Below, one piece after another: positions 27,523 to 35,935 of a stretch of DNA of 64,000 nucleotides. The stretch comes from JACKBK01 sp963707275. GTDB lineage: Bacteria > Chloroflexota > Anaerolineae > JAAEKA01. The notes beneath the pieces are model-generated. The model worked only from the letters and a program-made list of their open reading frames with translations, had not been told where the DNA came from and did not search any database. The stretch is taken from NCBI GenBank assembly GCA_963707275.1, contig CAVPPH010000002.1, positions 310,001-374,000 of the forward strand, given 5' to 3'. Each line of letters opens with the position of its first letter. Position 1 is the stretch's first letter. A program made the translations under genes and the position numbers.

Positions 27523-27736
27523 CGAATACCAGTACCCGGCCCTGCCGCTGGCCCAGTTCGGCGACAGCCTGGCAGCCATCAACGTCGGGCTGGAGTCGTT
27601 CTACGACAGCCTGCTGGCGCAGGGCGCCGCCGCGATCCAGGTCGACTGGCGACCGCCGGCCGGCGGCAACGAATCGATGATGGCCATTCTGGCCAGGATG
27701 AAGAGCGGGAAACAACCCGAAGGGAAACTATCATGA
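27521..27736 (+). CDS. YlbE/AllG N-terminal segment as a separate small ORF
   Basis: About 70 codons reading LPLAQFGDSLAAINVGLESFY, then AAAIQVDWRPPAGGN (motif positions about 27540-27670). This matches the N-terminal module that precedes DUF1116 in YlbE/YahG-type proteins. It ends with TGA at 27734-27736, which overlaps the ATG of the DUF1116 gene (ATGA). No standard start codon is visible in frame, so the 5' end is uncertain and a frame error is likely near 27500-27525. Either AllG is split into two coupled genes, or a deletion has separated the parts. Confidence 0.6.
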   Translation, partial: SEYQYPALPLAQFGDSLAAINVGLESFYDSLLAQGAAAIQVDWRPPAGGNESMMAILARMKSGKQPEGKLS

Positions 27737-28987
27737 TAGATATCGAACGAGCCAACGAGATCGCGGTCGAGCGCATGACCTCGGCGCGGCCGATGCTGAC
27801 CGGCGTCGCCACGGCGCGCGACGTGATCCCCGGCATGCGCGACAACCTGCTGCTGCACGCCGGCCCGCCGATCACCTGGGAGCGGGCGTCCGGCCCGCTG
27901 CGCGGCGCGATCATCGGCGCGCTGATCTTCGAGGGGCTGGCCAGGGACGAAGCCGAGCGCCGAGGCGCTGGTGACGTCCGGCGAGATCGACGCTGGAGCC
28001 CTGCCACCAGCACAACTCGGTCGGTCCCATGGCCGGCGTCACCTCGGCGTCGATGCTGGTCTACGTGGTCGAGAACGTGACCGGCGGCAACCGCGCCTTC
28101 TGCAACCTCAACGAGGGCTACGGCAAGGTGCTGCGCTACGGCGCCTACAGCCCGGAGGTGATCGCCAAGCTGCGCTGGATGAACGACGTGCATGGCGCCG
28201 GTGCTGGCCGAGGCGCTGGCGCTGACGGGCGAAGGCATCGACATGCGCGCGCTGCTGGCCGAGAGCGCTGCACATGGGCGACGAGGGCCACAACCGCAAC
28301 AAGGCCGGCTCGATCCTGTTCACCGCCAAGCTGGCGCCGCTCATTGCCCGCACCGGGGCCGAGCAAGGACGAGATCGGCCAGGTCTTGCAGTTCATGGGC
28401 GACAACGCGCTGATCGTGCTCAACCCGGTGATGGCGGCCTGCAAGGCGATGGCCGACGCCGGCCACGGCGTCGAGGGCAGCACCATCATGACCACCATGG
28501 CGCGCAACGGCACCGATTTCGGCATCCGCGTCAGCGGGCTGGGCAATCGCTGGTTCACCGGCCCGTCGCAGGTGCCCGACGGCCTCTACTTCCCCGGCTT
28601 CACCAGCGCCGACGCCAACCCCGACATCGGCGACAGCACCATCACCGAGACGGCCGGCATCGGCGCGCTTCGCCATGGCCGGCGCGCCGGCCATCGTCTC
28701 CTTCGTCAGCGGCACGCCGCAGGGACGCCGTCAACACCACGCTGGAGATGTACGAGATCACCGTCGCCGAGCACCCGCACTTCACGATGCCCGCGCTGGA
28801 CTTCCGCGGCACGCCGGTGGGCATCGACATCCGCAAGGTCATCGAACTGGGCATTCTGCCGCGCATCAACACCGGCATCGCCCACCGCGAGGCGGGCATC
28901 GGCCAGGTCGGCGCCGGACTGGCGCTGCCGCCGGTGGAGGCGTTTGAGAAGGCGTTGATGGCGTACGCGGAGACGTATCTGGCATAG
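27733..28987 (+). CDS. DUF1116 family protein (YlbE/AllG-type), several frameshifts
   Basis: About 415 residues. Blocks across frames: RMTSARPMLTGVATARDVIPG, PITWERASGPLRGAIIGAL, SVGPMAGVTSASMLVYVVEN, NLNEGYGKVLRYGAY, LHMGDEGHNRNKAGSILF, VLQFMGDNALIVLNPVMAA, TIMTTMARNGTDFGIRVSG, WFTGPSQVPDGLYFPGF and RINTGIAHREAGIGQVGAG. Frame changes near 27960, 28005, 28190, 28265, 28365, 28670 and 28725 mostly look like one-base insertions, because sequence on both sides aligns without gaps. In E. coli AllG is part of the oxamate carbamoyltransferase complex. The third subunit (AllH/DUF2877) and a carbamate kinase are not in the window. Confidence 0.82.
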
Positions 28988-29008
28988 CAGCTTCGTAGCT
29001 TGTGGCTG

Positions 29009-29040
29009 ATCGCCCGGCGCTGTTTGCGACGCCGGGCGAT
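29009..29040 (+). terminator. Terminator hairpin after the DUF1116 gene
   Basis: ATCGCCCGGCG (29009-29019), a 10-base loop, and CGCCGGGCGAT (29030-29040): an 11-bp perfect GC-rich stem 21 bases past the stop. No T run follows, only TGCATTTCC. Confidence 0.6.
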
Positions 29041-29084
29041 TGCATTTCCAGCAAATTCAGCGCTGCCGCAGATTGCCCTGATGG

Positions 29085-29113
29085 TTGACCGTGCCTGCAA
29101 CTTGCAGTATACT
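29085..29113 (+). promoter_or_regulatory. Sigma-70-type promoter of the VapBC-like pair
   Basis: TTGACC (29085-29090), 17-base spacer, TATACT (29108-29113), 41 bases before the antitoxin start, with AGGAAGGAGG as ribosome site. The -10 lies within AGTATACT, a short palindrome that could be autoregulated by the antitoxin. Confidence 0.7.
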
Positions 29114-29154
29114 GCCGGCGCCAACAACATGTGCATCAGGAAGGAGGTTGAAGC

Positions 29155-29499
29155 ATGACAACAACGATTGCATTGCCCGACGAGCTTGAGTCAAGGTTGC
29201 GTCAGGAAGCGAATGAAAAACACCTGTCGCTTGAAGAGTTCACTTTGGGGATCCTGACCGAATCGCTCGACATGGATTCAGAGTTTCCAACGCTGGACGA
29301 AGTGGTTGCCCGGATCAAGGCGATGCCGCCCGCCCGTCACGGGCTGAGACCTGCCAGCGGATCGCTGGCGGAGGTGTTGAGGTCGGGTCCGGATGATCCC
29401 GAGTTTGATCTTGGCAGATGGCAGGCGGACTGGGCGCGGGTCGAGGCAGAAATGGGCGCTCTCACGCGACAGAATGACATTGCCGAGGGATTGGGATAG
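29155..29499 (+). CDS. Antitoxin of a PIN-domain toxin-antitoxin pair
   Basis: A 114-residue protein. The N-terminal ~40 residues (MTTTIALPDELESRLRQEA, then LSLEEFTLGIL) have a ribbon-helix-helix-like pattern for dimeric DNA binding. The C-terminal part, ending near RWQADWARVEAEM, would wrap around the toxin. It lies 6 bases before the PIN gene, has its own promoter and a strong AGGAGG site, and is intact. Expected role: neutralise the toxin and repress the operon. Confidence 0.75.
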   Translation: MTTTIALPDELESRLRQEANEKHLSLEEFTLGILTESLDMDSEFPTLDEVVARIKAMPPARHGLRPASGSLAEVLRSGPDDPEFDLGRWQADWARVEAEMGALTRQNDIAEGLG

Positions 29500-29505
29500 T
29501 ATTCC

Positions 29506-29910
29506 ATGACCCGCTATCTGCTCGATACGAACCATGCATCCCCGCTTGTGACACTGGCGCATCCACTCAGGGAGCGAGTACTCTTCAGCTTGAACGCCGG
29601 CAATCAGTTCGCCGTCTGCGTGCCGGTCGTTGCCGAGACTTTGTTTGGACTCGGGATGTTGCCGCGAGCCAAGCGAAGCCGTTCCGAATGGAAGCAACTC
29701 GAATTCTCCATCTCCTGCTATGTTCCCGATGCAAACGATGCAGAGGCTGCCGCCGATTTGCAGATTGCCCTTCGGCGTCAAGGCTGGCAACTGGCGACAG
29801 TCGATGCCCTAATCGCTGCCCTGGCGCTTCGTTACGATCTTGTGTTGTTGACAACGGATCGTGATTTTGAAGCAGTTTTGGGATTGCGTCACGAGAACTG
29901 GATTCGCTAA
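29506..29910 (+). CDS. PIN-domain toxin (VapC-like)
   Basis: A 134-residue PIN-fold ribonuclease. The acidic metal site is visible as Asp7 in RYLLDTNHASP, Glu in VVAETLFGLG, Asp in TVDALIAALAL and Asp in LLTTDRDFEAV. The length and the position directly after a small RHH-type antitoxin are typical for VapC toxins that cut tRNA or rRNA. Target unknown. Intact. Confidence 0.88.
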   Translation: MTRYLLDTNHASPLVTLAHPLRERVLFSLNAGNQFAVCVPVVAETLFGLGMLPRAKRSRSEWKQLEFSISCYVPDANDAEAAADLQIALRRQGWQLATVDALIAALALRYDLVLLTTDRDFEAVLGLRHENWIR

Positions 29911-29943
29911 GAACTTGGCGGTAAGTCATCCCTCTGTTGCGCT

Positions 29944-30445
29944 ATGAACCCTGAACTTGACCACTATCTCCACATGATCGAAGACCTGCGCGGGCAGGTG
30001 CGCGACGTGATCGCCAGCCTGCCGGCGGAGGCGCTGAACTGGCGGCCGCTGCCGGCCAGCGATGCCCACGAGACAAACTCGCTGGCCGTCATGGCGGCGC
30101 ACGTGGCCGGCGCAGAGCACTTCTGGATCGCCGAGGTGATCGGCGGCGAGCCGACGACGCGTGACCGGCCGGCCGAGTTCGTCACCGAGGTGGATGGACC
30201 CGACAGCTTGCTGCGCCGGCTGGACGACGTGGGCAGCGGAGACGCGTGACGTCTTCTCGCGTCTGACCGCGGCTGATCTGGACGAGCACCGCGACGCCTG
30301 GGACCGCAGCGGTGACGCGCGCTGGGCCATCCTGCACGTCATCGACCACACGGCGCTGCATCTGGGCCACATGCAGATCACCTACCAACTGTGGATGGGC
30401 GGCGGCAGCAAGCCGTCGCCACGCTGGTACGAGCGGCTGCCGTAG
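29944..30445 (+). CDS. DinB family protein, one frameshift
   Basis: About 167 residues of a DinB-superfamily four-helix protein. MNPELDHYLHMIEDLRGQV and VMAAHVAGAEHFWIAEVIGG carry the first metal-ligand His. After a frame change near 30238, RDVFSRLTAADLDEH and AILHVIDHTALHLGHMQIT carry the paired HxxxH ligands of the last helix. All three expected His ligands are present once frames are joined, so the enzyme is probably intact in the cell. Substrate unknown. Confidence 0.78.
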
Positions 30446-30485
30446 CCGTTGCACGGCCGTTTACTGCCGTGCTATAATGCGTCCC

Positions 30486-30730
30486 ATGAAGCCGATACCG
30501 ATCAACGAGAAGCTGGTCTGGGACTACGACATCCCGGAGGACGCGCAGGAGAACGAGGCGTTTCGCCGGTGGTACGTGACACGCGTGCTGACCCATGGAA
30601 GCGCTGACGATCATCCGCGCCCTCGGCGTTTCGACGATCCACGACTACTCTTCCGCACCTCTACCTGCCGCGCGAGATTCAGGAGTTTTGGTACTGGTAT
30701 TTCGAGCCAGCCGCCACGTGCGGGAACGCT
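30486..30730 (+). CDS. Small AbiEi/DUF6922-like partner of the AbiEii gene, frameshifted
   Basis: About 80 codons. MKPIPINEKLVWDYDIPEDA, then AFRRWYVTRVLTHG, and in a second frame IRALGVSTIHDY, and in a third LYLPREIQEFWYWYF. This pattern matches the small proteins often encoded directly before AbiEii-type nucleotidyltransferases. Frames change near 30600 and 30655. The last frame runs into the next gene without a stop. By position it may be an antitoxin, but that is inference. Confidence 0.5.
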
Positions 30731-31345
30731 ATGGAGATCTTGACCCCGTTCCAGCATCAGTTGCTGAAGGCCATTGGGGCAAGCAGGATAGCCGACAACT
30801 TCTATCTGACCGGGGGCACGGCGCTGGCCGCGTTTTTCTTGCAGCACCGGTTGTCAGAATACCTTGATTTCTTCACGGCTGACCCCAACGCGGTCGGCCT
30901 GGTACGACCGTCGCTGGAGACGGTTGTCGAGGAATTGAAGGCTGACCTTGAATTCAGCCGGACATTCAACACCTTCATCGAGTGCTTTATCACCAGCCCC
31001 GATGGAGAGCGGGTGAAACTCGACTTTGCGCAAGAGGCTCCGTATCGCTTGCTGCCCACCACTTTTGACCCGGAGTTTGGCCTACAGATCGACACCGGAC
31101 TAGACATTGCCTGCAACAAGCTGTCGGCGCTGTTCGGTCGCGCTGCAGAGAAGGATTTCGTGGACGTGTTTGTTATCCACCACGAGATGATACCGTTTAA
31201 CGAGCTGCTGCCCCAGGCTCGGCAGAAACACGTCGGCATGGACGACTACTGGCTGGCTATTTCACTGCGAAAAGTTGGCATCTTTGGGGGTATCCCAGGT
31301 GACTGGCACTTTCCGCAGTGCCAGTCACTTTTTCGTCAAAGCTAG
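30731..31345 (+). CDS. AbiEii-like nucleotidyltransferase toxin, 3' end replaced by a repeat
   Basis: Nucleotidyltransferase of the AbiEii/AbiGii toxin family, 204 residues. NFYLTGGTALAAFFLQHRLSEYLDFF carries the GG(T)A site; the usual SxDxDF motif appears here as SEYLDFF, so the first catalytic acid is not clearly placed. IDTGLDIACNKLSALFGRAAEKDFVDVF and an aromatic-rich helix follow. The last ~12 codons are translated from a dispersed hairpin (31299-31328), so the natural C-terminus is missing. The gene is likely an inactivated or altered abortive-infection toxin. Confidence 0.68.
   Translation: MEILTPFQHQLLKAIGASRIADNFYLTGGTALAAFFLQHRLSEYLDFFTADPNAVGLVRPSLETVVEELKADLEFSRTFNTFIECFITSPDGERVKLDFAQEAPYRLLPTTFDPEFGLQIDTGLDIACNKLSALFGRAAEKDFVDVFVIHHEMIPFNELLPQARQKHVGMDDYWLAISLRKVGIFGGIPGDWHFPQCQSLFRQS
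31299..31328. repeat. GTGACTGGCAC-type hairpin repeat, copy 1
   Basis: Perfect 12-bp stem GTGACTGGCACT/AGTGCCAGTCAC with loop TTCCGC. Copies: 33020-33053, and variants at 60635-60690 and 61575-61609. It overlaps the end of the AbiEii-like frame. Confidence 0.8.
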
Positions 31346-31412
31346 TCAAACTGCTGGTCGTGATCGTTAGCGCCGCGCCAGCAGCGCAGTGCCGATCAAG
31401 CCCGCCACGGCC

Positions 31413-32881
31413 CTACTGCAGGATAACCAGCATCAGGATCACGCCGGTACCGCCGGCCAGGGGCTCCAGCGCCTTGCCGATGGTGCGGCCAAAGCAGCGC
31501 TCGGCCCCTTCGCAGCGCATGGCGTGGCCAGGGATGCTGCTGGCCGCCAGCAGATCGCCCGGCTGGATCGCGCCGCCTTCGGCGCTGGCCTTGACCGGCA
31601 CGATGCCCACCACGGCCAGCGGGACCTTGCCCGCGGTTTCGCCGCTGACCGGCATACCGCCCACGAAGCCGGGCCGTGTCGAGTACACGCCCATCACCGT
31701 GGACTGGTAGGCTGTGTCAGATCGCACCAGTCGCCCATCCGGCCCGATGGCGAGCACGTCGCCCGGCTCCAGGCCATCCACGGCCGGAAGCAGTTCGGCG
31801 ATGTCAGCGGAGGCCGAGTTGTAGCCAACGTCAGAAAAGACCTCGCCCGCGGTGCTCACCCGGAACTGTGTGTCGGTGCTCGGTTCGTTGACGGCGCGGA
31901 TGAAGTCGCCGCCGCCGTGCCGTCGGCGTCAACGCCGCCGTTCTGCAGCCAGAGCACTTCGCCGGCGCCGCCGTTGTAGGCGTGCACCTTGGCGAAGTTG
32001 CTGTCGTTGGTGAGGTAAGCGGCCACGCCGCCGCTGGTCTCGGTGTTGTTGGCGCGCAAGGTGGCCTTGGTCTTGCCGGATCCACTGCCCTCGGCGTAGA
32101 TACCTACCCCGTTGGTCCCGTTGTTGTAGACAGCCAGGCCGTTGCCGTCGTGGTTGGCGACGACGCGGGCGCCGTTGCTGGCGCGCACGTTGAAGGTGTC
32201 TGCGAGGTCGGAAGTGAAGTCGGCATTGGTAGCGTCGGCCCAGACGAACGCGCCGTCGTGGGTGGCCTTGGCTTGCCGGCCGGCTGCGAAGCTGTAGTCG
32301 CCGTTGGCGGTGTTGCTGCCGCCGCCGCCCACCGTGGCACGGTAGCCGCTGGCGGTGTTGTTGTACCCACCGCCCACCGTGGCATAGCTGCCGCTGGCGG
32401 TGTTGTTGTACCCACCGCCCACCGTGGCGTCGAAGCCGCTGGCGGTGTTGTTGTACCCACCGCCCACCGTGGCGCCGAAAACGCCCGCAGGCACAGTGTT
32501 GCTGGCAGATCCGCCGATCAGGTTAGGCGCTGGGTTTCCCCCTCCGTCCGTGGCCGGTACGATGCGCAGGGCGGGGGTGTCGTTGACCACCAGCGTCAGG
32601 GGGATGAGGTCAGTGGTGCCCAGAACGTTGACGCCCGGCACAGTGCCGGCGTTGCCGCTCAGCGACCAGCCGTCGCCGCCGGTCCACATGCCGCTCTGGT
32701 TCCAGTGGCCGGCCGCCAGCTGCACGTCGAGGACGTCCACGTCGCCGTCGTGATCCACGTCGCAGGCGGGGTCATAGGCTGCGCCCGGCGCGCATGGGCT
32801 GGATGGCGGCGCGGCCGCGGCCGCCGCAGGGAGCAGTAGTCCCAGAAGCAGGGCCAGGGCGAGCAGTGTGCGGGTTGTCAT
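31413..32881 (-). CDS. Secreted dockerin-like/YadA-head-repeat protein, one frameshift
   Basis: About 488 residues. Order: a signal peptide (residues 1-24, ending in an Ala-rich site); a dockerin-like calcium loop DVDHDGDVDVLDVQLAAGHW; four 15-residue repeats of the type YATVGGGYNNTASGS (residues ~130-195), which match YadA/Hia head (left-handed roll) repeats; SFAAGRQAKATHDGAFVWAD; a beta-rich section; and after a frame change near 31905 a C-terminal domain EVFSDVGYNSASADIAELLPAV...GVYSTRPGFVGGMP. That last domain resembles those at the ends of tail-fibre-like and S74-type proteins, though no catalytic motif is evident. No membrane anchor. Likely a trimeric surface or matrix protein. A paralogue lies at 33773-35935. 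Confidence 0.72.
32316..32474. repeat. 45-base tandem repeats coding for YadA-type head repeats
   Basis: Units begin at about 32316, 32361, 32406 and 32451 and share the core CCCACCGCCCACCGTGGC. Period is exactly 45 bases, or 15 codons, so the repeat is a protein-coding one. Confidence 0.85.
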
Positions 32882-33019
32882 GAAGTTCTCCTTCTTCGAT
32901 TATGTGACAGTTGTCCATTGGATAAGTGAGAAGGATTGTATTCAGTCGAGGGGAGAGTGTCAATGACTGGCGCGGAGGAACCTCCCGCTCCATGCGGGCA
33001 GAGGCCGGCGCGCGCTCCC

Positions 33020-33053
33020 AGGTGACTGGCACTTTCGGCAGTGCCAGTCACCT
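33020..33053. repeat. GTGACTGGCAC-type hairpin repeat, copy 2
   Basis: AGGTGACTGGCACT and AGTGCCAGTCACCT pair around TTCGGC. It lies just beyond the stop of the secreted protein gene at 33068 and may serve as its terminator. Confidence 0.8.
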
Positions 33054-33067
33054 TTGCATGGGGGTTT

Positions 33068-33760
33068 TCAAACCGCTGATCGCGATCGTCTACGCCGCGC
33101 CAGCAGCGCAGAGACGAACAATCCAACCGCAGCCAGCAGCCACAGCGGCAATGCCGGGTCTGCACTGCCGCCTGCCTGCAGGCCGCTGACCGTGACAGCC
33201 GTCGGCGGCAGCAACGTCGCGCTGACGGGGCCGTGCAGCGTGGCGATGCCGGTCAGCGACAGATCCTCCAGCCAGTACCAGACGGTCTGCCCCGGCTCCA
33301 CATCACTGTCAGTGAAGCTGTAGCTGTAGCCCTGGCTGCTGCCGGGCGCCTGCGAGGGCACGAAGGCCAGCAGCGTGTCCGGGGCGGCGTCCGTCGGGCC
33401 GCGATAGAGGTTGAAGCCGGCGTTGTCCAGCTCGCTGACCGTCTCCCAGGTGACCAGGATGTGATCGCCGTCGGCCCGCGCCGCGAAGCTGGCCAGCGTC
33501 ACCGCCAGCGGCGCGGTCGATGAGGGGTTCCAGAAGCCCCCTTGCAGCGCAAAGGTTCCGCCCGTCGCCCCGGCGGCGTCCGGCTGGCCGGCGGTGCTGC
33601 CCAGCGCAAACGTCCCGCCGCTGAGATCCATCTCGCCGCCGCCGTCCAGCGTGAACCAGGTCAGTTCGAAGGCGCCGCCGCTTTGGGCGTGGACGGCGCC
33701 TGCCGCGGCCAGCGCCAACGCGATCACCGACACCAGCGCCAGCAATGCGATGCGTTTCAT
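33068..33760 (-). CDS. Secreted protein with C-terminal membrane/sorting anchor
   Basis: A 230-residue protein. A signal peptide ends near AAGAVHAQS. A conserved exported N-terminal block follows (WFTLDGGGEMDLSGGTFALG, then GQPDAAG and LQGGFW), then an FnIII-like beta domain (FAARADGDHILVTWETVSELDNAGFNLYR, shortened here). A C-terminal hydrophobic helix is followed by RRRRSRS, the tripartite pattern of cell-surface sorting signals. This family is common in Chloroflexota as an extracellular protein of unknown role. It lies 12 bases upstream-side of the second head-repeat gene end, and the three genes may form one surface-protein unit. Confidence 0.72.
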   Translation of the reverse strand: MKRIALLALVSVIALALAAAGAVHAQSGGAFELTWFTLDGGGEMDLSGGTFALGSTAGQPDAAGATGGTFALQGGFWNPSSTAPLAVTLASFAARADGDHILVTWETVSELDNAGFNLYRGPTDAAPDTLLAFVPSQAPGSSQGYSYSFTDSDVEPGQTVWYWLEDLSLTGIATLHGPVSATLLPPTAVTVSGLQAGGSADPALPLWLLAAVGLFVSALLARRRRSRSAV

Positions 33761-33772
33761 GCTGTTGCTCCT

Positions 33773-35935
33773 CTACTGCAGGATGACCAGCATCAGGATC
33801 ATGCCGGTGCCGCCGGCCAGCGGCTCCAGCGCCTTGCCGATCACCGTGCCCTGGGGAGCGTCCGCTTTGGCCTTCATGGCATGGCCGGGGGTGGCGCTGG
33901 CCGCCAGCAGGTCGCCGGGCTGGATCGCGCCGCCCTCGCCGCTGGCCTTGACCGGCACGATGCCCACCACGGCCAGCGGGACCTTGCCCGTGGTCTCGCC
34001 GTCCACCGGCATGCCGCCCACGAAGCCGGGCCGCGTCGAGTAGACGCCCATCACCGTGGACTGGTAGGCTTCTGTGGAGCGTATCAGGCGACCATCCGGC
34101 CCGATGGCCAGCACGTCGCCCGGTTCCAGGCCGGAGACGGCCGGCAGCATTTCGGCGATGTCCGCGGAGGCGGAGTTGTAGCCGACGTCGGAAAACACCT
34201 CGCCCGATGGTGATGACACGCGGAACTGGGTGTCGGTGCTGCGGGTCGTTGACCGCGCCTTGATGAAGTCGCCGCCGCCGGTCCCGGCGGCGTCCGTGCC
34301 GCCGTTCTGCAGGTAGAGCACCTCGCCGCTGCCGCCGTTGTAGGCGTGCACGTTGGCGAAGTTGCTGTCGTTGGTCAGATAGGCGGCGACGCCGCCGCTG
34401 GTCTGCGGTGTTGTTGGCCCGCAGGGTGGCGTCGTCCTTGCCGGATCCGTTGTTTTCAGCGTAGATACCCACCCCGTCCGCACCGCTGTTGATGACCTGC
34501 AGGCCGTTGCCGTTGGTGTTGGCGACGAACGCGAACGCCGTTGGCCGGCGCGCACGTTGAAGGTGTCGGCGCGGTGGATGCGAAATCGGCGTTGGTAGCG
34601 TCGGCCCAGACGAACGCGCCGTCGTGATTGGCCTTGGCTCCGCCGGCAGCGAAGCTATAGTCAGCCGCGGCGGTGTTGGTAGTCGCCGCTGGCGGTGTTC
34701 AAGAAGCCGCCGCCCACCGTGGCACCGTCGCCGCTGGCGGTGTTGTAGGCCCCGCCGCCCACCGTGGCCCTGTTGCCGCTGGCGTCGTTGCTCACCCCGC
34801 CGCCCACCGTAGCGTGACTGTAGCTGGCGGCATTGTTCTGCCCGCCGCCACCGTGGCGACGTAGCCGCTGGCGATGTTGCTATACCCGCCACCTACCGTG
34901 GAGGAATGGCTACTGGCGATCCCACGTGGACAGTCGTCGCTAGACGTGTTGATCTACGGCCACCACTCACAGTGGCGAAACGTCTGATTGGTTGAGTCGC
35001 CATCATCGATCCCAACCACATTGCCGCCGCCGCCGCCGATCGAGCCGTAGTCGTCGTAGACACGGTTGTTGGTCGTCGTCGGATTTGCTGTGATCGACCG
35101 GACCGCCACCGGCGATTGTTGCATAGTCGCCGCAGCCAGGTTAAGTCGCCCACCGATTGCACCATAAGACCCGCTCGCCGCGCCGTCAGGCCCACCGCTG
35201 AGGCGGCATGCCGGCTGGTGCATCGTTAGCCTCTCCTCCACGCGACCGTGGCCAGCTCTCCGCTGGCGCCGTTGTACCGACCGCCACCTACCGTGGCGTA
35301 GCCGGCGCTGGCGACGTTGCCCTCACCACCACCTATCGCGGCATACCAGCCGCTGGCGGTGTTGATGCGCCCGCCGCTTACTGTGCGCGTAATGCTGATT
35401 GGCTGCATTGCCGTCATCGATCCCAGCGACGTTGCCAGCGCCGCCGCCGACTGCGCCGCCGTTGTCGTAATACGCTAATTCATGCTGCCGCTGCTGCCAC
35501 CACCGGCAATGACGCCACCCGTGACGCCAGCGCCCATCGACGTTGCCGGCGTAGCCGCCGATGAGGTTGGGGCTGGTGGCGTTTTGCTGCGTCCACAGGC
35601 CGGGCAGGGCCAGCGCGTGGGGAGCAGGGGTCAGGGCAACCACGGCGCAAGGGTGGTGTAGACGCGCGTCGGCGTCGCGCTGGACTGCGATCTCCAGCCA
35701 GCGGGCCAGGCCATCGAACGCGCCACGCCGAAGTCCAGATCGACGGTGAACAGCCCGGCTGCTGACGGCCGACGTCGTCCACCGATTGCGTGCCGCCGAT
35801 CTGCGCTGCCGCCGCCGGCCGCGTCGAACAGGCTGAACTGGAAGTCGTAGACGCCGCTGGCCGGATTGCCGTCGTCCACCAGACCGGCCCTGGTAGGTGA
35901 ACGTCGGTGCCCACGTTGGCCAGCAGCGGCGTCAG
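33773..35935 (-). pseudogene. Second secreted head-repeat protein, many frameshifts and lost 5' end
   Basis: A paralogue of the 31413-32881 protein. Joined frames give FTYQGRL-like LVDDGNPASGVYDFQFSLFD, VDLDFGV, LTPAPHALALPGLWTQQN, SPNLIGGYAGNV, then many short repeats of the GGG-x-N-x-ASG type (34650-35600), then YLTNDSNFANVHAYNGGSG. The C-terminal domain DVGYNSASADIAEMLPAVSG to the end is nearly identical to the paralogue. Frames change at least eight times. The signal peptide is missing: at about 35935-35945 the sequence passes directly into a phosphotriesterase gene. Head-repeat number is much larger than in the paralogue. Confidence 0.65.

Noticed and set aside
25242..29910. Programmed ribosomal frameshifting in FdrA/DUF1116
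   Set aside because: Shifts occur at many non-slippery sites and in both directions; sequence error is simpler.
32316..32474. Regular 45-base repeats resembling a CRISPR array
   Set aside because: No unique spacers; the period is 15 codons and the units translate into protein head repeats in the long minus-strand gene.
33309..34892. A 527-codon open frame on the minus strand
   Set aside because: Arg/Gly-rich low-complexity sequence. It overlaps the recognised secreted-protein frames and arises from frame changes in GC-rich repeat DNA.
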